Positions 40,632 through 50,272 of a stretch of 64,000 nucleotides of DNA are shown piece by piece. Both the position numbers and the translations under genes were made by a program. The stretch lies in NCBI RefSeq assembly GCF_016892705.1, contig NZ_JAFEMB010000005.1, positions 300,811 to 364,810 of the forward strand, given 5' to 3'. The stretch is from Microvirga pudoricolor (GTDB taxonomy: Bacteria > Pseudomonadota > Alphaproteobacteria > Rhizobiales > Beijerinckiaceae). Under the pieces are notes generated by a model that did not search any database, was not told where the DNA came from, and was given only the letters and a program-made list of their open reading frames with translations. How positions within the stretch are numbered: the first letter of the stretch is position 1; the number at the start of each line of letters is the position of its first letter.

Positions 40632-43058
40632 CTAGTACAATCCGCCCGTGCCCGGGCCGACGCCAGGGCCTCCCGGAGCCGCGTATCCGACCTCTGCGGG
40701 TGCCGGCTCGCTCGGCGGCGCGTAGGCGTCCGGCGGGGCCGTGCCGGGCTTGAAGGCCTCCACGATCACACCGCCGCCCTCGCCACCGCCTGCGCGGGTG
40801 CCCGTCCCGGCGTTGACGCGCACGAGCTTGATGCCGGCAGGCACGCGGAACGGGGTGGCAGGCTTGTCCTTCAGCGCCATGGTCATGAAGTCGCGGAAGA
40901 CCGGGGCGGCATAGTGGGCGGCCTGGGCCGAGGCGCCAAGGGAGCGGGGCTTGTCGTAGCCGAGATAGACGCCTACGGCGAGGTCCGGCGAGAAGCCCAC
41001 GAACCACACATCCTTCGCGTCGTTGGTGGTGCCGGTCTTGCCCGCGAGCGGCTTGCCCACGGCCTTCAGGGACTGGCCCGTGCCGCGCTGGACCACGCCT
41101 TCCAGGATTGACGTCATCTGGTAGGCCGTGAGCGGATCGATCACCTGCTCGCGATTATCCACGAGCTTGGGCGCCGCGCCGCCGTCGAAGCTGGCCACGT
41201 CGCATCCGCCGCACTGACGGTCGTCGTGCCGGTAGATCGTCTTGCCGGACCGGTCCTGGATGCGGTCGATCAGGGTCGGCTTGATACGGCGCCCGCCGTT
41301 CACGAACATCGAATAGGACGCTGTCACGCGCATGACGGTGGATTCGCCCGCGCCCAGGGACATGGACAGCAGCGGCAGCATGTCGTCATAGATGCCGAAG
41401 CGGCGGGCGTACTCGGCCACCACCGGCATGCCGATGTCGCGGGCGAGCCGCACGGTCATGATGTTCTTCGATTTCTCGACGCCGTAGCGCAGGGTGTGGG
41501 CGCCCCCGCCGCCATTCTCGAAGTTTTGGGGTGTCCAGGCTTCCTGGCCCGGGCCCATGCTGATGGTGATGGGATCGTCCAGGATCAGGGTCGAGGGCGT
41601 GTAGCCGTTGTCCAGGGCCGTGGCGTAGACCAGGGGCTTGAAGGCCGAGCCGGGCTGGCGCATCGCCTGGGTGGCGCGGTTGAACTCGCTCTGGTCGAAG
41701 GAGAATCCTCCCACCATGGCGTGAACGCGGCCCGTATAGGGATCCATGGCCACGATGGCCCCGGAAATCTCGGGCACCTGGCGCAGGCGGAACTGGTCCG
41801 GTTTGCCCTCGATCGGCTCCACGTAGACCACGTCACCGGAATTCACGACCTTGTCCACGGTCCGGCGGGTCCACTTCACGCCGTCGGCGGTGATCTGGCC
41901 GAGCTGACGCTCGCGGGCGACCTGGCCGGACGAGTCGCGCCGGGGCTGGAGGCCGATGCGGGCGCGCCCGCCGGATACCTCGAGAACCACCGCCATGCGC
42001 CAGGGCTGGATGTCGCCCAGCACCGGCACCTCGGCCAGGGCGAGGCCCCATTCGCGGCCCGCAAGCTCGATCTTGCTCTGCGCCCCGCGCCAGCCGCGGG
42101 CCTCGTCGTAGCGCACGAGACCGTCCACCAGGGCCTTGCGGGCCATGGCCTGCATCTTGGGGTCGAGGGTGGCGCGGATGGAAAGGCCGCCCTCGTAGAG
42201 GGTCTCCTCGCCGTAGCGCTCCGCGATTTCGCGGCGCACGCCCTCGGCGAAATAGCCCGACGCGATGCTGTTGGGCGAGACTACGCGCGGGTTGACGTTG
42301 AGGCCTTCCTTCTTGGCGGCGGCGGCTTGCTCGGCCGTGACGTAGCCGTTGTCGACCATGCGGTCGATCACCCAGTTCCGGCGATCGAGGGCGGCTTGGC
42401 GCTGGCGGAACGGATGGTAGTTGTTCGGAGCCTTCGGCAGGGCCGCCAGATAGGCCACCTCGGCGATGTCCAGCTCGTGCACCGACTTGCCGAAATAGTT
42501 CAGGGCCGCCGCGGCGACGCCGTAATTGCCCAGGCCCAGATAGATCTCGTTCAGGTAGAGCTCGAGGATCTTGTCCTTGGGGAAGGTCGCCTCGATGCGC
42601 AGGGACAGCAGGGCCTCGCGGATCTTGCGCTCGTAGCTGCGCTCGTTCGTCAGCAGGAAGTTCTTGGCCACCTGCTGGGTGATGGTCGAGGCGCCCTGCT
42701 CCCGGCGGCCGCCGGAGCGGGCATTGACGAGGATCGCACGCACGATGCCCTCCGGGTCGATACCCGGATGGCGATAGAAATTCTTGTCCTCGGCGGACAG
42801 GAACGCCTCGATGAGGAGCTTGGGCGTCGCCTGGATCGGGATGTAGAGGCGCCGCTCGCGGGCGTATTCGGCCATCAGGCTGCCGTCCGTGGCGTGGACG
42901 CGCGTCATCACCGGCGGCTCGTAGGTCGCAAGCTGGGCGTGGTCCGGCAGGTCCTTGGAATAGGTCCAGAATCCGAAGGCGATCACGGCGGCACCGATCA
43001 GGAAGAAGATCGCCCCGATGCTGAACAGGAAGCCGAAAAATCGTAGGACGAAGCGCAT
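40632..43058 (-). CDS. Penicillin-binding protein 1A (bifunctional glycosyltransferase/transpeptidase)
   Basis: An 808-residue class A PBP that polymerises and cross-links peptidoglycan. It has a membrane anchor at residues 5-30 (VLRFFGFLFSIGAIFFLIGAAVI), then the GT51 domain with SAEDKNFYRHPGID (catalytic Glu), GASTITQQVAKN and IYLGLGNYGVAAAA, then the transpeptidase domain with PGSAFKPLVYA (SxxK), VEKSKNIM (SxN) and GKTGTTNDAKD (KTG). A Gly/Pro-rich tail ends the protein. The ATG at 43058 (MRFVLRFF) fits the start of the anchor. It begins 140 bases after the amidase gene on the same strand, a common pairing, so both probably form one cell-wall operon, with prfB downstream. Confidence 0.95.
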   Translation of the reverse strand: MRFVLRFFGFLFSIGAIFFLIGAAVIAFGFWTYSKDLPDHAQLATYEPPVMTRVHATDGSLMAEYARERRLYIPIQATPKLLIEAFLSAEDKNFYRHPGIDPEGIVRAILVNARSGGRREQGASTITQQVAKNFLLTNERSYERKIREALLSLRIEATFPKDKILELYLNEIYLGLGNYGVAAAALNYFGKSVHELDIAEVAYLAALPKAPNNYHPFRQRQAALDRRNWVIDRMVDNGYVTAEQAAAAKKEGLNVNPRVVSPNSIASGYFAEGVRREIAERYGEETLYEGGLSIRATLDPKMQAMARKALVDGLVRYDEARGWRGAQSKIELAGREWGLALAEVPVLGDIQPWRMAVVLEVSGGRARIGLQPRRDSSGQVARERQLGQITADGVKWTRRTVDKVVNSGDVVYVEPIEGKPDQFRLRQVPEISGAIVAMDPYTGRVHAMVGGFSFDQSEFNRATQAMRQPGSAFKPLVYATALDNGYTPSTLILDDPITISMGPGQEAWTPQNFENGGGGAHTLRYGVEKSKNIMTVRLARDIGMPVVAEYARRFGIYDDMLPLLSMSLGAGESTVMRVTASYSMFVNGGRRIKPTLIDRIQDRSGKTIYRHDDRQCGGCDVASFDGGAAPKLVDNREQVIDPLTAYQMTSILEGVVQRGTGQSLKAVGKPLAGKTGTTNDAKDVWFVGFSPDLAVGVYLGYDKPRSLGASAQAAHYAAPVFRDFMTMALKDKPATPFRVPAGIKLVRVNAGTGTRAGGGEGGGVIVEAFKPGTAPPDAYAPPSEPAPAEVGYAAPGGPGVGPGTGGLY

Positions 43059-43200
43059 CCGTTGGGTTCCGTTATCGGCGCCTCTCGGGCGCTCCTTCTC
43101 GCTGGTCTTTGAAGCGATCCCTCCGCCCGAACGGCCCGGCCCGCAAGCCGGATCTGTTAGCCGAGGAATCGCCCATCCGCCACCGGTATCCACACTCTAT

Positions 43201-44481
43201 CTATGGTAAAACTGCGGCAGGTCCCTGCTTGGCCAGGCGCCTGGCGAAAAATCGGTCGATCGCCACCGTAATTGCCTGGGTGGCCTTGTTGCGCCACTCC
43301 TCCGAGACCAGAAGGTCGTAATCCTTCCGACTCGACAGGTAGCCGAGCTCCAGGAGAACCGACGGCACGTCGTGGGCCCGCAGCACCCAGAACCGGGCCT
43401 CGCGGCGGGCGTTCTTGTTCAGCCGGGCGACGGATTCGAGCTGATCGACAAGGCCTCCCGCGATTCCATGGGAGAAGGCGCGGGTCTCGCGCAGGGTCAG
43501 GTCCTGCAGGATGTCGAAGATTTCGTCGGGCGCTTCCGTGGCGTCGATGCCCGCCACGGCGTCGGCCTTGTTCTCGCGCTCCGCGAGGCGGGCCGAATCC
43601 GCGTCCGATGCGCGCTCGGCGCGGGTGTACACCGTCATGCCGCGCACCTCCTGGCCGCCGGAGATGGAATCCGCGTGGATCGACATGAAGAGATCCGCCT
43701 TGCGGCCCTGCGCGAACTTCACCCGCTCCTCCAGGGACAGGAACACATCCTGATCGCGGGTGAGAAGAACGCGATATCGGCCAGAGGCTTCGAGCCTTTT
43801 CTTGAGAAGCTGCGCAAAGGTCAGCACGATCTCCTTCTCGAAGGTGCCCGCAAGAGACGCCGCTCCCGGATCGACGCCGCCGTGGCCGGGGTCGAGAACG
43901 ATCAGGGGACGGCTGTCCCCGTCCAGACCGCCCGGCGCAGCCGCTGGGCCCTTGGCCTGGGACCTCGTCGCGCTCTCGGCGGCCGCCTTGCGGAAATCGT
44001 CCCGCTCCGTCCGGGTCAGCTCGATGGTCATCACGGCGGTGCCGTCCCCCGCGATGGTGTCCACCTTGACGCCCGACACGAGGGCCGTCTGGGCCAGATC
44101 GATGACCATTCTCGACTGGCCGGGAGCGAAGAGCCCGTAGCGGAACGACGCGATGGCGCCCTCGCGCTTGCGGCCCGTATCGGCGGGAAGGTGAAACGTC
44201 ACCTCCGGCAGGTCGACGATGATGCGGTCGGGCCGCTCCATGAGGTGGGTTTTGGCCGTCACGGGCTTGGACAGGGTAATCTTGAGCCGGGTCCTGGCGC
44301 CCTCGGACTCGACCGCGACCGCCGCCGCGATGGTAGGCGCTGCCCCGATGGCGGGCGCCGGCTCGGCGACGGGCGCCTGCCCGGCGGGCACCCCCTCGCT
44401 CGCGGCCATGGCCGGACCGCCCCAGGCGAGCGCCGCCGCGAGCCAAACCCCTGCGAATTGTCTGATCGACCTCGATAGCAT
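43201..44481 (-). CDS. N-acetylmuramoyl-L-alanine amidase (AmiC type)
   Basis: A 426-residue periplasmic amidase that cuts stem peptides from glycan strands during division. Residues 1-27 form a signal peptide (ending GGPAMAA). An AMIN domain follows (about 50-155: RTRLKITLSKPVTAKTHLMERPDRIIVDLPEV), then an Amidase_3 zinc domain from about 190: LIVLDPGHGGVDPGA (zinc His), FEKEIVLTFAQLLKKRLE (zinc Glu) and LFMSIHADSISG (zinc His), then VLLELGYLSSRKDYDLL with the catalytic Glu. No LysM domain. Upstream of pbp1a on the same strand. The 600-base region before it is shared with the divergent rne gene. Confidence 0.95.
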   Translation of the reverse strand: MLSRSIRQFAGVWLAAALAWGGPAMAASEGVPAGQAPVAEPAPAIGAAPTIAAAVAVESEGARTRLKITLSKPVTAKTHLMERPDRIIVDLPEVTFHLPADTGRKREGAIASFRYGLFAPGQSRMVIDLAQTALVSGVKVDTIAGDGTAVMTIELTRTERDDFRKAAAESATRSQAKGPAAAPGGLDGDSRPLIVLDPGHGGVDPGAASLAGTFEKEIVLTFAQLLKKRLEASGRYRVLLTRDQDVFLSLEERVKFAQGRKADLFMSIHADSISGGQEVRGMTVYTRAERASDADSARLAERENKADAVAGIDATEAPDEIFDILQDLTLRETRAFSHGIAGGLVDQLESVARLNKNARREARFWVLRAHDVPSVLLELGYLSSRKDYDLLVSEEWRNKATQAITVAIDRFFARRLAKQGPAAVLP

Positions 44482-45087
44482 CCTGTCCGCCGCTGTTCAG
44501 GAGCCCCCTCGTAGTCCATAGGCCGCGCTTGGTTAATGAAGCCTCAAGCCGCAGGCACCGTTAATTGCAGCACTGTTGCATCCTAGTCACATCGTCCCAG
44601 ACATCTTGCCAAACGGCACAATCAATCTGTAATGATCATGATCCCGTCCGGCATGGCCGAATCTGGCGGGGCTCGCTGGATACGGTTGTGTTGATCGATC
44701 CTTCATCGAGCCCCTGCCACGCTCAACAGGCTCATGGACTGGCTCATTTGGCGGATTTTACGCCGTTTTTTGCCGATGGTCAGCCCAGGCTGCCCCATCG
44801 TTTTCGAAAGGGCCGTCGTCGAATGGTTGCACAGGCTCAGTCAGTCATGACTGCCTCAGTGGCATCCATCGATGCGCGCGATCGGTTTCGCGTCCGCCCA
44901 TGTTCCGCTTCAATCGGCATGGCGTCGGCCCAGTTCAACCCAGAATGCGCCCCATCGCGGCGCATGATGGCGATCGACAGCATCCCCCTAGCATTTTCAG
45001 CCCGTCGGCTCATCCGGCGCGGCCTCCCGCCCTTCAAGCGGTTCCTGCAACAGGTCTTGCCCTCGATCGCCATGTCGAGAGTTCAAC
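44482..45087. other. Long leader region between the amidase gene and rne
   Basis: About 600 bases without a convincing gene. RNase E genes typically have long 5' untranslated leaders through which the enzyme cleaves its own mRNA; the position and length fit. Short frames here have no recognisable domain. A candidate promoter is listed separately. Confidence 0.55.
44606..44633 (+). promoter_or_regulatory. Candidate promoter of rne
   Basis: TTGCCA (44606-44611) and TGTAAT (44628-44633) are 16 bases apart and lie about 455 bases upstream of the rne start, which would give the long leader expected of rne. Eye-judged only. Confidence 0.3.
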
Positions 45088-47874
45088 ATGGCAAACAAGA
45101 TGCTTATCGATACCTCCCACCCGGAGGAGACCCGGGTCGTGGTGGTGCGTGGTCAGAAGGTCGAGGAATTCGACTTCGAGTCGGCTAGCCGCAAGCAGCT
45201 CCGTGGCAACATCTATCTGGCGAAGGTGACCCGGGTCGAGCCGTCCCTTCAGGCGGCCTTCGTGGAATATGGCGGCAACCGCCATGGATTCCTGGCCTTC
45301 AGCGAGATCCACCCCGATTATTACCAGATCCCGGTCGCCGACCGGCAGGCCCTCCTCGAAGCCGAGGCCGAGGCCCAGCGCGAGGAAGAGCAGGAGGAGG
45401 AGCGCCGCCGAAACCGCCGCCGCCGCTCCGCCCCCAAGCAGGCCGCTCCCGACGAGACCGTGACGTCCCCGGCGGCCGAGCCCGAGAGCGAGGATTCCCC
45501 GCCGGCCCAGGATGGCGGCGAAACCAGCGAGGAAGGCTCGGCCCTGATCGTGCCGGACGTCTCCTTGGGCGAGGACCACCAGACGCCGGCTCCGGCCGAG
45601 GCCGTCGATGAGGCCTCGGCGGACGAGGCTGGCGTCCAGGTCATGGACACGCAGGTCGCGGTCACGGACACGCAGGTCGACGCCGCCGTCGTCGAGGCTG
45701 GAGCCGAGACGGAGGCCCCGGCCGGTGACGACGTCGAGGCGGATCACGACGAGGACGAGGGCGACGAGGACCAGCCCGAGGAGCACGAGATCGTCGAGCA
45801 GCTCGGCGGCGACGACGCCATCGAGGACATGCCGCGACGTGCCCGCCAGCACCGCAAGCAGTACAAGATCCAGGAAGTGATCAAGCGCCGGCAGATCCTG
45901 CTGGTGCAGGTGGTCAAGGAGGAGCGCGGCAACAAGGGCGCGGCTCTCACGACCTACCTGTCGCTCGCGGGCCGCTATTCGGTGCTCATGCCCAATACGG
46001 GCCGGGGCGGCGGCATCTCCCGCAAGATCACCAACGCGGCCGATCGCAAGCGCCTGAAGGAGATCGCCCAGGAGCTCGAGGTTCCGGACGGCATGGGAAT
46101 CATCCTGCGCACGGCCGGCGCCTCCCGCACCAAGCCTGAGATCAAGCGCGACTACGAGTACCTGATGCGCCTGTGGGAGAGCGTGCGCGAGCTGACCCTC
46201 AACTCGGCCGCCCCCGCCCTCGTCTACGAGGAGGGCTCCCTCATCAAGCGGGCGATCCGCGACCTGTACAACAAGGACATCGACGACATTCTCGTGTCCG
46301 GAGAAGATGGCTACCGCGAGGCCAAGGACTTCATGCGCATGCTCATGCCGAGCCATGCCAAGATCGTCCAGCCCTACCGCGAGCCGCAGCCCCTCTTCGC
46401 CAAATACGGCATCGAGGCCCAGCTCGACGCCATGTTCTCCAACCACGTGACCCTGAAATCGGGCGGCTACCTCGTCATCAACCCGACCGAGGCCCTGGTT
46501 TCCATCGACGTGAACTCGGGCCGTTCGACCCGCGAGCACAATATCGAGGACACGGCGCTCCGCACCAACCTCGAAGCCGCCGAGGAAATCGCCCGGCAGC
46601 TCCGCCTGCGCGATCTCGCGGGCCTCGTGGTCATCGACTTCATCGACATGGAGGAGAAGCGGAACAACCGCGCGGTCGAGAAGAAGCTCAACGAGTGCTT
46701 GAAGAACGACCGCGCCCGCATCCAGGTGGGCCGGATCTCGCCCTTCGGGCTGCTCGAGATGTCGCGCCAGCGCATCCGGACCGGCGTGCTGGAATCCTCC
46801 TCCGTGGTCTGCCCGCACTGCGCCGGCACCGGCTTCGTCCGCGCGACCTCGTCGGTGGCGCTGCACGTGCTGCGCTCCATCGAGGAGACCCTGATCAAGA
46901 ATTCGGGCTTCAACCTCGTCGTCCGCACCCGGATGGAGGCCGCCTTCTACATCCTCAACCAGAAGCGCATTCACCTGCGCGAGCTGGAGACCCGCTTCGG
47001 CGTGGCGATCTCGATCATCGCCGACGAAACGCTGGTGGGCACCACGAACTACACCGTCGAGCGCGGTGAGCCTGCCCTGCGGATCGAGCATAAGGCCCCC
47101 GCCACCGGGATCCAGATTGACGCCATAGCGCCGATGGACGAGCCTGAGGACGAGGATTTGCCGCTGGAGGACGAGGAGGAGGCCGCCGAGTCCGAAGCCC
47201 GATCCGACGAGGAGCGGGGTGAGGAGGACGGCAATGGCCGCCGCCGCCGCCGCCGTCGTCGCCGTCGCGGTCGGGAGCGGGAGGCTGGTTCGGCCGACTC
47301 CGACCAGGACGGTTCGGCCGGTGACGAATCCGACGAGGAGGAGGGCTCCGAGGCTGACGAGACCGCCGAGGCCCGGGATACCGCGCAGGAAACGGCCGAG
47401 GCCCAGGACGGGGGTTCTGCCGACGGCGAGGTCGCCGAGGCCAACGGCAGCGAAGAGCGCAACGGACGCCGGCGCCGGCGCGGCCGCCGGGGTGGCCGCG
47501 GTCGCAGCCGCGACGAGAACGGCGAGTTCATGGCCGAGGGATCGGCCGAAGAGGCAGCTGAGGCGCCTGTCGAGGGCACCGGGAACAGCGAGGCAGGCGA
47601 AGTCGCGTCGGCCGCTCCGGAAGCGGCGGGCGAGCCCGAAGTCCAGAGCGCTCCGGCCGTGACGGAGAGCCATCCGGTCCCGGCCGCCGGTCCCGAAAGC
47701 ATCGTGACCGTCGCTCCCGTCGAGCCCATCGGGGCGGGTCCCGACGCCGAACGGCCGCAGCCGGCGGAACCGGAGCCGGAGCCCGTGGCCGTGGTCCTGA
47801 CCCCACCCGACCCGAGCCGCCCCAAGCGGGCCGGCTGGTGGTCGCGGGCCAAGCAGGTTCTCGGCGGCGAGTGA
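45088..47874 (+). CDS. rne: Ribonuclease E
   Basis: A 928-residue endoribonuclease, the core of the RNA degradosome. It begins MANKMLIDTSHPEETRVVVV. The S1 domain starts at about residue 36 (GNIYLAKVTRVEPSLQAAFVEYG) and is interrupted by a long acidic insert at about residues 95-250 (rich in Glu, Asp, Ala and Pro), as in other alphaproteobacteria, before resuming at IQEVIKRRQILLVQVVKEE. The catalytic acids are in SIDVNSGRS and VIDFIDMEE; the Zn-link cysteines are CPHCAGTG. The C-terminal third is disordered, with Arg-rich RNA-binding patches (RRRRRRRRRGRERE) and an ending GWWSRAKQVLGGE typical of the order. A strong terminator follows. Confidence 0.95.
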   Translation: MANKMLIDTSHPEETRVVVVRGQKVEEFDFESASRKQLRGNIYLAKVTRVEPSLQAAFVEYGGNRHGFLAFSEIHPDYYQIPVADRQALLEAEAEAQREEEQEEERRRNRRRRSAPKQAAPDETVTSPAAEPESEDSPPAQDGGETSEEGSALIVPDVSLGEDHQTPAPAEAVDEASADEAGVQVMDTQVAVTDTQVDAAVVEAGAETEAPAGDDVEADHDEDEGDEDQPEEHEIVEQLGGDDAIEDMPRRARQHRKQYKIQEVIKRRQILLVQVVKEERGNKGAALTTYLSLAGRYSVLMPNTGRGGGISRKITNAADRKRLKEIAQELEVPDGMGIILRTAGASRTKPEIKRDYEYLMRLWESVRELTLNSAAPALVYEEGSLIKRAIRDLYNKDIDDILVSGEDGYREAKDFMRMLMPSHAKIVQPYREPQPLFAKYGIEAQLDAMFSNHVTLKSGGYLVINPTEALVSIDVNSGRSTREHNIEDTALRTNLEAAEEIARQLRLRDLAGLVVIDFIDMEEKRNNRAVEKKLNECLKNDRARIQVGRISPFGLLEMSRQRIRTGVLESSSVVCPHCAGTGFVRATSSVALHVLRSIEETLIKNSGFNLVVRTRMEAAFYILNQKRIHLRELETRFGVAISIIADETLVGTTNYTVERGEPALRIEHKAPATGIQIDAIAPMDEPEDEDLPLEDEEEAAESEARSDEERGEEDGNGRRRRRRRRRRGREREAGSADSDQDGSAGDESDEEEGSEADETAEARDTAQETAEAQDGGSADGEVAEANGSEERNGRRRRRGRRGGRGRSRDENGEFMAEGSAEEAAEAPVEGTGNSEAGEVASAAPEAAGEPEVQSAPAVTESHPVPAAGPESIVTVAPVEPIGAGPDAERPQPAEPEPEPVAVVLTPPDPSRPKRAGWWSRAKQVLGGE

Positions 47875-47880
47875 TTTCAA

Positions 47881-47911
47881 GACGCCCCGGTTCGACGAAC
47901 CGGGGCGTTTT
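47881..47911 (+). terminator. Rho-independent terminator of rne
   Basis: CGCCCCGGTTCG and CGAACCGGGGCG pair around a very short loop and are followed by TTTTCG. It begins six bases after the rne stop codon. Confidence 0.88.
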
Positions 47912-48144
47912 CGCATCCGCTGGACGGGGCGATCGAAAGGCCTTATCGGCGTCACCCCGACTCGTGCCCGCTCAGACCAATCCTCTGGAGGCAGCCGACC
48001 GAGATGGACGACCATGGCGGCCACAGGTGCTCGGTCGAGGATCTGACCGCCGCGCCGCGACTTGACACTCTTGCCCCTCGGGGTGAGCGCAGCGCTTCAT
48101 TCTGCGGATCGCCGGAAAGCGTCCGTCTCCGCCCTGCTCCGAGC

Positions 48145-49326
48145 CTATTTCAGCCAGGCCCCGAGGCGTGCCACCGTCTCGCGGCAATCGTTCTCGGAAC
48201 CGGCGAAAGACAGGCGCAGGTAATGCGAGCCCTCGATGGGATCGAAGTCGAGCCCCGGCGTCGCGGCGATTCCGGTCTCATCCAGCATCCGCTTGCTGAA
48301 CGCGATGGAATCGTTCGTGTATCGGGCCACGTCCGCATAGATGTAGAAAGCGCCGTCGACAGGGTGCATCTCCGACAGGCCGATGCGCGGCAGCTCGTTC
48401 AGCAGGAGCTCGCGATTGCGCGCATAGCCGGCCCTCACCTCTTCCAGCTCGTCGACCGCGTCGAAAGCGGCGAGCGCTGCCACCTGCGACAGATAGGGCG
48501 GGGAGATGTAGAGGTTCTGGGCCAGCCGCTCCACCGGGCGCACGAGCCGTTCGGGCACCACGATCCAGCCGATGCGCCAGCCGGTCATGCAATAATATTT
48601 CGAGAATGAGTTAATGACGACCGCGTCGTCATCGGTTTCCAGAGCCGTGGTGGCCGGAGCCGCATAGGTCAAGCCGTGATAGATCTCGTCCGACACGAAC
48701 CAGAGGCCCATGCGGCGGCAGGCCGCGCCCAGGGCGCCCAGGGCGTCGCGGCCGATCATGGTTCCGGACGGATTGGCCGGGCTCATCGCGAGCACGCCGT
48801 GAAAGGGCTTGTCCGCGTAGGCCTTCTCGATCGCGCTCGCGGTCATGATCCAGCCATCGGCCTTGCTCAGGGGAATGGTCGCCGGCTCGATGCCCAGAGC
48901 CTCCAGGATGTTCCGGTAGGCCGGATAGCCCGGCGCCGTGATGGCTACCCGCTGGCCCGCGTCGAAAAGGCTCAGGAAGGCCAGCACGAAGCCGGCGGAC
49001 GAGCCCGTGGTGACGATCACCCGTTCCGGTGCGACGTCGACCCCGTAGGCCTCCCGGTAGTGTCGGGCGATCCGCTCCCGTAGGGGGGCGATGCCCAAGG
49101 CCTCGGTGTAGCCGATGCGCCCCGCCTCCAGCGCGGCCTTCGCGGCTTCCCTCGCGGCCCGGGGTGCGGGGGCCGAGGGCTGGCCCACCTCCATATGGAT
49201 GACGCTGTCGCCGCGCCTTTCTTTCGCCGCAGCGGCGCTCAAAACATCCATGGCCAGAAAGGACGAGACCCGGTCCATTCTGTGGGCGATGCGGGGGGTC
49301 GAGAAGATGGCGGCGTTTTTGGTCAT
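48145..49326 (-). CDS. Pyridoxal-phosphate-dependent aminotransferase (class I/II)
   Basis: A 393-residue fold-type I aminotransferase. Signatures: GRIGYTEALGIAPLRERIARHY, TTGSSAGFVLAFLSLFDAG, MSPANPSGTM (the NPxG motif), VSDEIYHGLTY (Asp binding the pyridine nitrogen), and the PLP lysine in VINSFSKYYCMTGWRIGW; the C-terminal arginine is in YLRLSFAGSE. The substrate cannot be decided: aspartate or aromatic amino acids are typical of this group. The start at 49326 (MTKNAAIF) was chosen; an ATG 16 codons later is an alternative. Divergent from the dsbA-type gene over about 160 bases. Confidence 0.9.
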   Translation of the reverse strand: MTKNAAIFSTPRIAHRMDRVSSFLAMDVLSAAAAKERRGDSVIHMEVGQPSAPAPRAAREAAKAALEAGRIGYTEALGIAPLRERIARHYREAYGVDVAPERVIVTTGSSAGFVLAFLSLFDAGQRVAITAPGYPAYRNILEALGIEPATIPLSKADGWIMTASAIEKAYADKPFHGVLAMSPANPSGTMIGRDALGALGAACRRMGLWFVSDEIYHGLTYAAPATTALETDDDAVVINSFSKYYCMTGWRIGWIVVPERLVRPVERLAQNLYISPPYLSQVAALAAFDAVDELEEVRAGYARNRELLLNELPRIGLSEMHPVDGAFYIYADVARYTNDSIAFSKRMLDETGIAATPGLDFDPIEGSHYLRLSFAGSENDCRETVARLGAWLK

Positions 49327-49483
49327 GGGGAGCCTCGTACCCTCTGGCGCCGCCGGCCTCAACCGGCAAGGCTTCGGGATCGGCTCGACAAAGCCGTGAA
49401 TTGACGCCTGACTGCCCGACCCGCTAACCCATGCGACAACCCTATCGCTTCGGAACCGCCCGGAGCCCGTCAAAGGACCGACG

Positions 49484-50272
49484 ATGCGCTTCTCTCTCCT
49501 GAAATCCTGGCGGATCGCCGCCGCCGCCGGCACCGTCATAGGTGCCCTGGCTCTCGGTTCTGCGGCCTCGGCCCAGACCCCGGCCTTCAACGAAGGGCAG
49601 CGCCAGGCCATTGGCGAGATCGTCCGGGACTATCTCATGAAGAACCCCGAGGTTCTCCAGGAGGTGATCGGCGAACTCGAGAAGCGGCAGGCCGATGCCC
49701 AACGGGTAGCCCAGGCGGGCGCCCTCAAGGAGACCCGTGAGGCGGTTCTCAACGCGCCCCATTCCTACGTGGTGGGCAACCCATCGGGCGACGTCACTCT
49801 CGTCGAGTTCTTCGACTACAATTGCGGCTACTGCAAGCGGGCGCTGGCCGACGTCCGAACCCTCGTCAAGTCCGATCCCAAGCTGCGGGTGGTGTTGAAG
49901 GATTTTCCGGTCCTCGGGCCGGATTCCGTCGAGGCGAGCCGGGTCGCGCTGGCGGCCCGCAACCAACTCCAGGGCGACAAGCTTCTCGACTTCCACGTGA
50001 AGCTGATGGACAGCAAGGGCCGGGTGAACGGCGAGCGGGCCATGGCGGTCGCCAAGGACATGGGTCTCGACGTCGCCAAGCTCCAGAAGGACGTCTCCGG
50101 CGCGGACGTGCGCGACGCCCTGCAGGAGAACGCGGCCCTGGGCGACAAGCTCGGCCTCACGGGTACGCCTGCCTTCATCATCGGCGACGAGGTCATCCCC
50201 GGCGCCGTGGGCCTTGAGCCGCTCAAGGGCGTCGTGGCCAGCGTCCGCCAGTGCGGCAAGGCCACCTGCTGA
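49484..50272 (+). CDS. DsbA-family thiol:disulfide oxidoreductase (Com1-like)
   Basis: A 262-residue periplasmic protein. Signal peptide at residues 1-30 (ending LGSAASA, cut before QTPAF). An N-terminal helical extension (YLMKNPEVLQEVIGELEKRQ) is the Com1/ScsC-type dimerisation region. The thioredoxin fold starts at about residue 93; the active site is Cys114-Gly-Tyr-Cys117 (FDYNCGYCKRA), with cis-Pro in GLTGTPAFIIG. The protein ends with a cysteine pair, QCGKATC. In many related genomes such a gene precedes aroQ-accB-accC; aroQ is not present here. It has its own terminator. Confidence 0.92.
   Translation: MRFSLLKSWRIAAAAGTVIGALALGSAASAQTPAFNEGQRQAIGEIVRDYLMKNPEVLQEVIGELEKRQADAQRVAQAGALKETREAVLNAPHSYVVGNPSGDVTLVEFFDYNCGYCKRALADVRTLVKSDPKLRVVLKDFPVLGPDSVEASRVALAARNQLQGDKLLDFHVKLMDSKGRVNGERAMAVAKDMGLDVAKLQKDVSGADVRDALQENAALGDKLGLTGTPAFIIGDEVIPGAVGLEPLKGVVASVRQCGKATC

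Noticed and set aside
45370..45840. Acidic insertion in RNase E taken as a foreign insertion
   Set aside because: Such inserts within the S1 domain are normal in alphaproteobacterial RNase E, and the base composition matches the rest of the gene.
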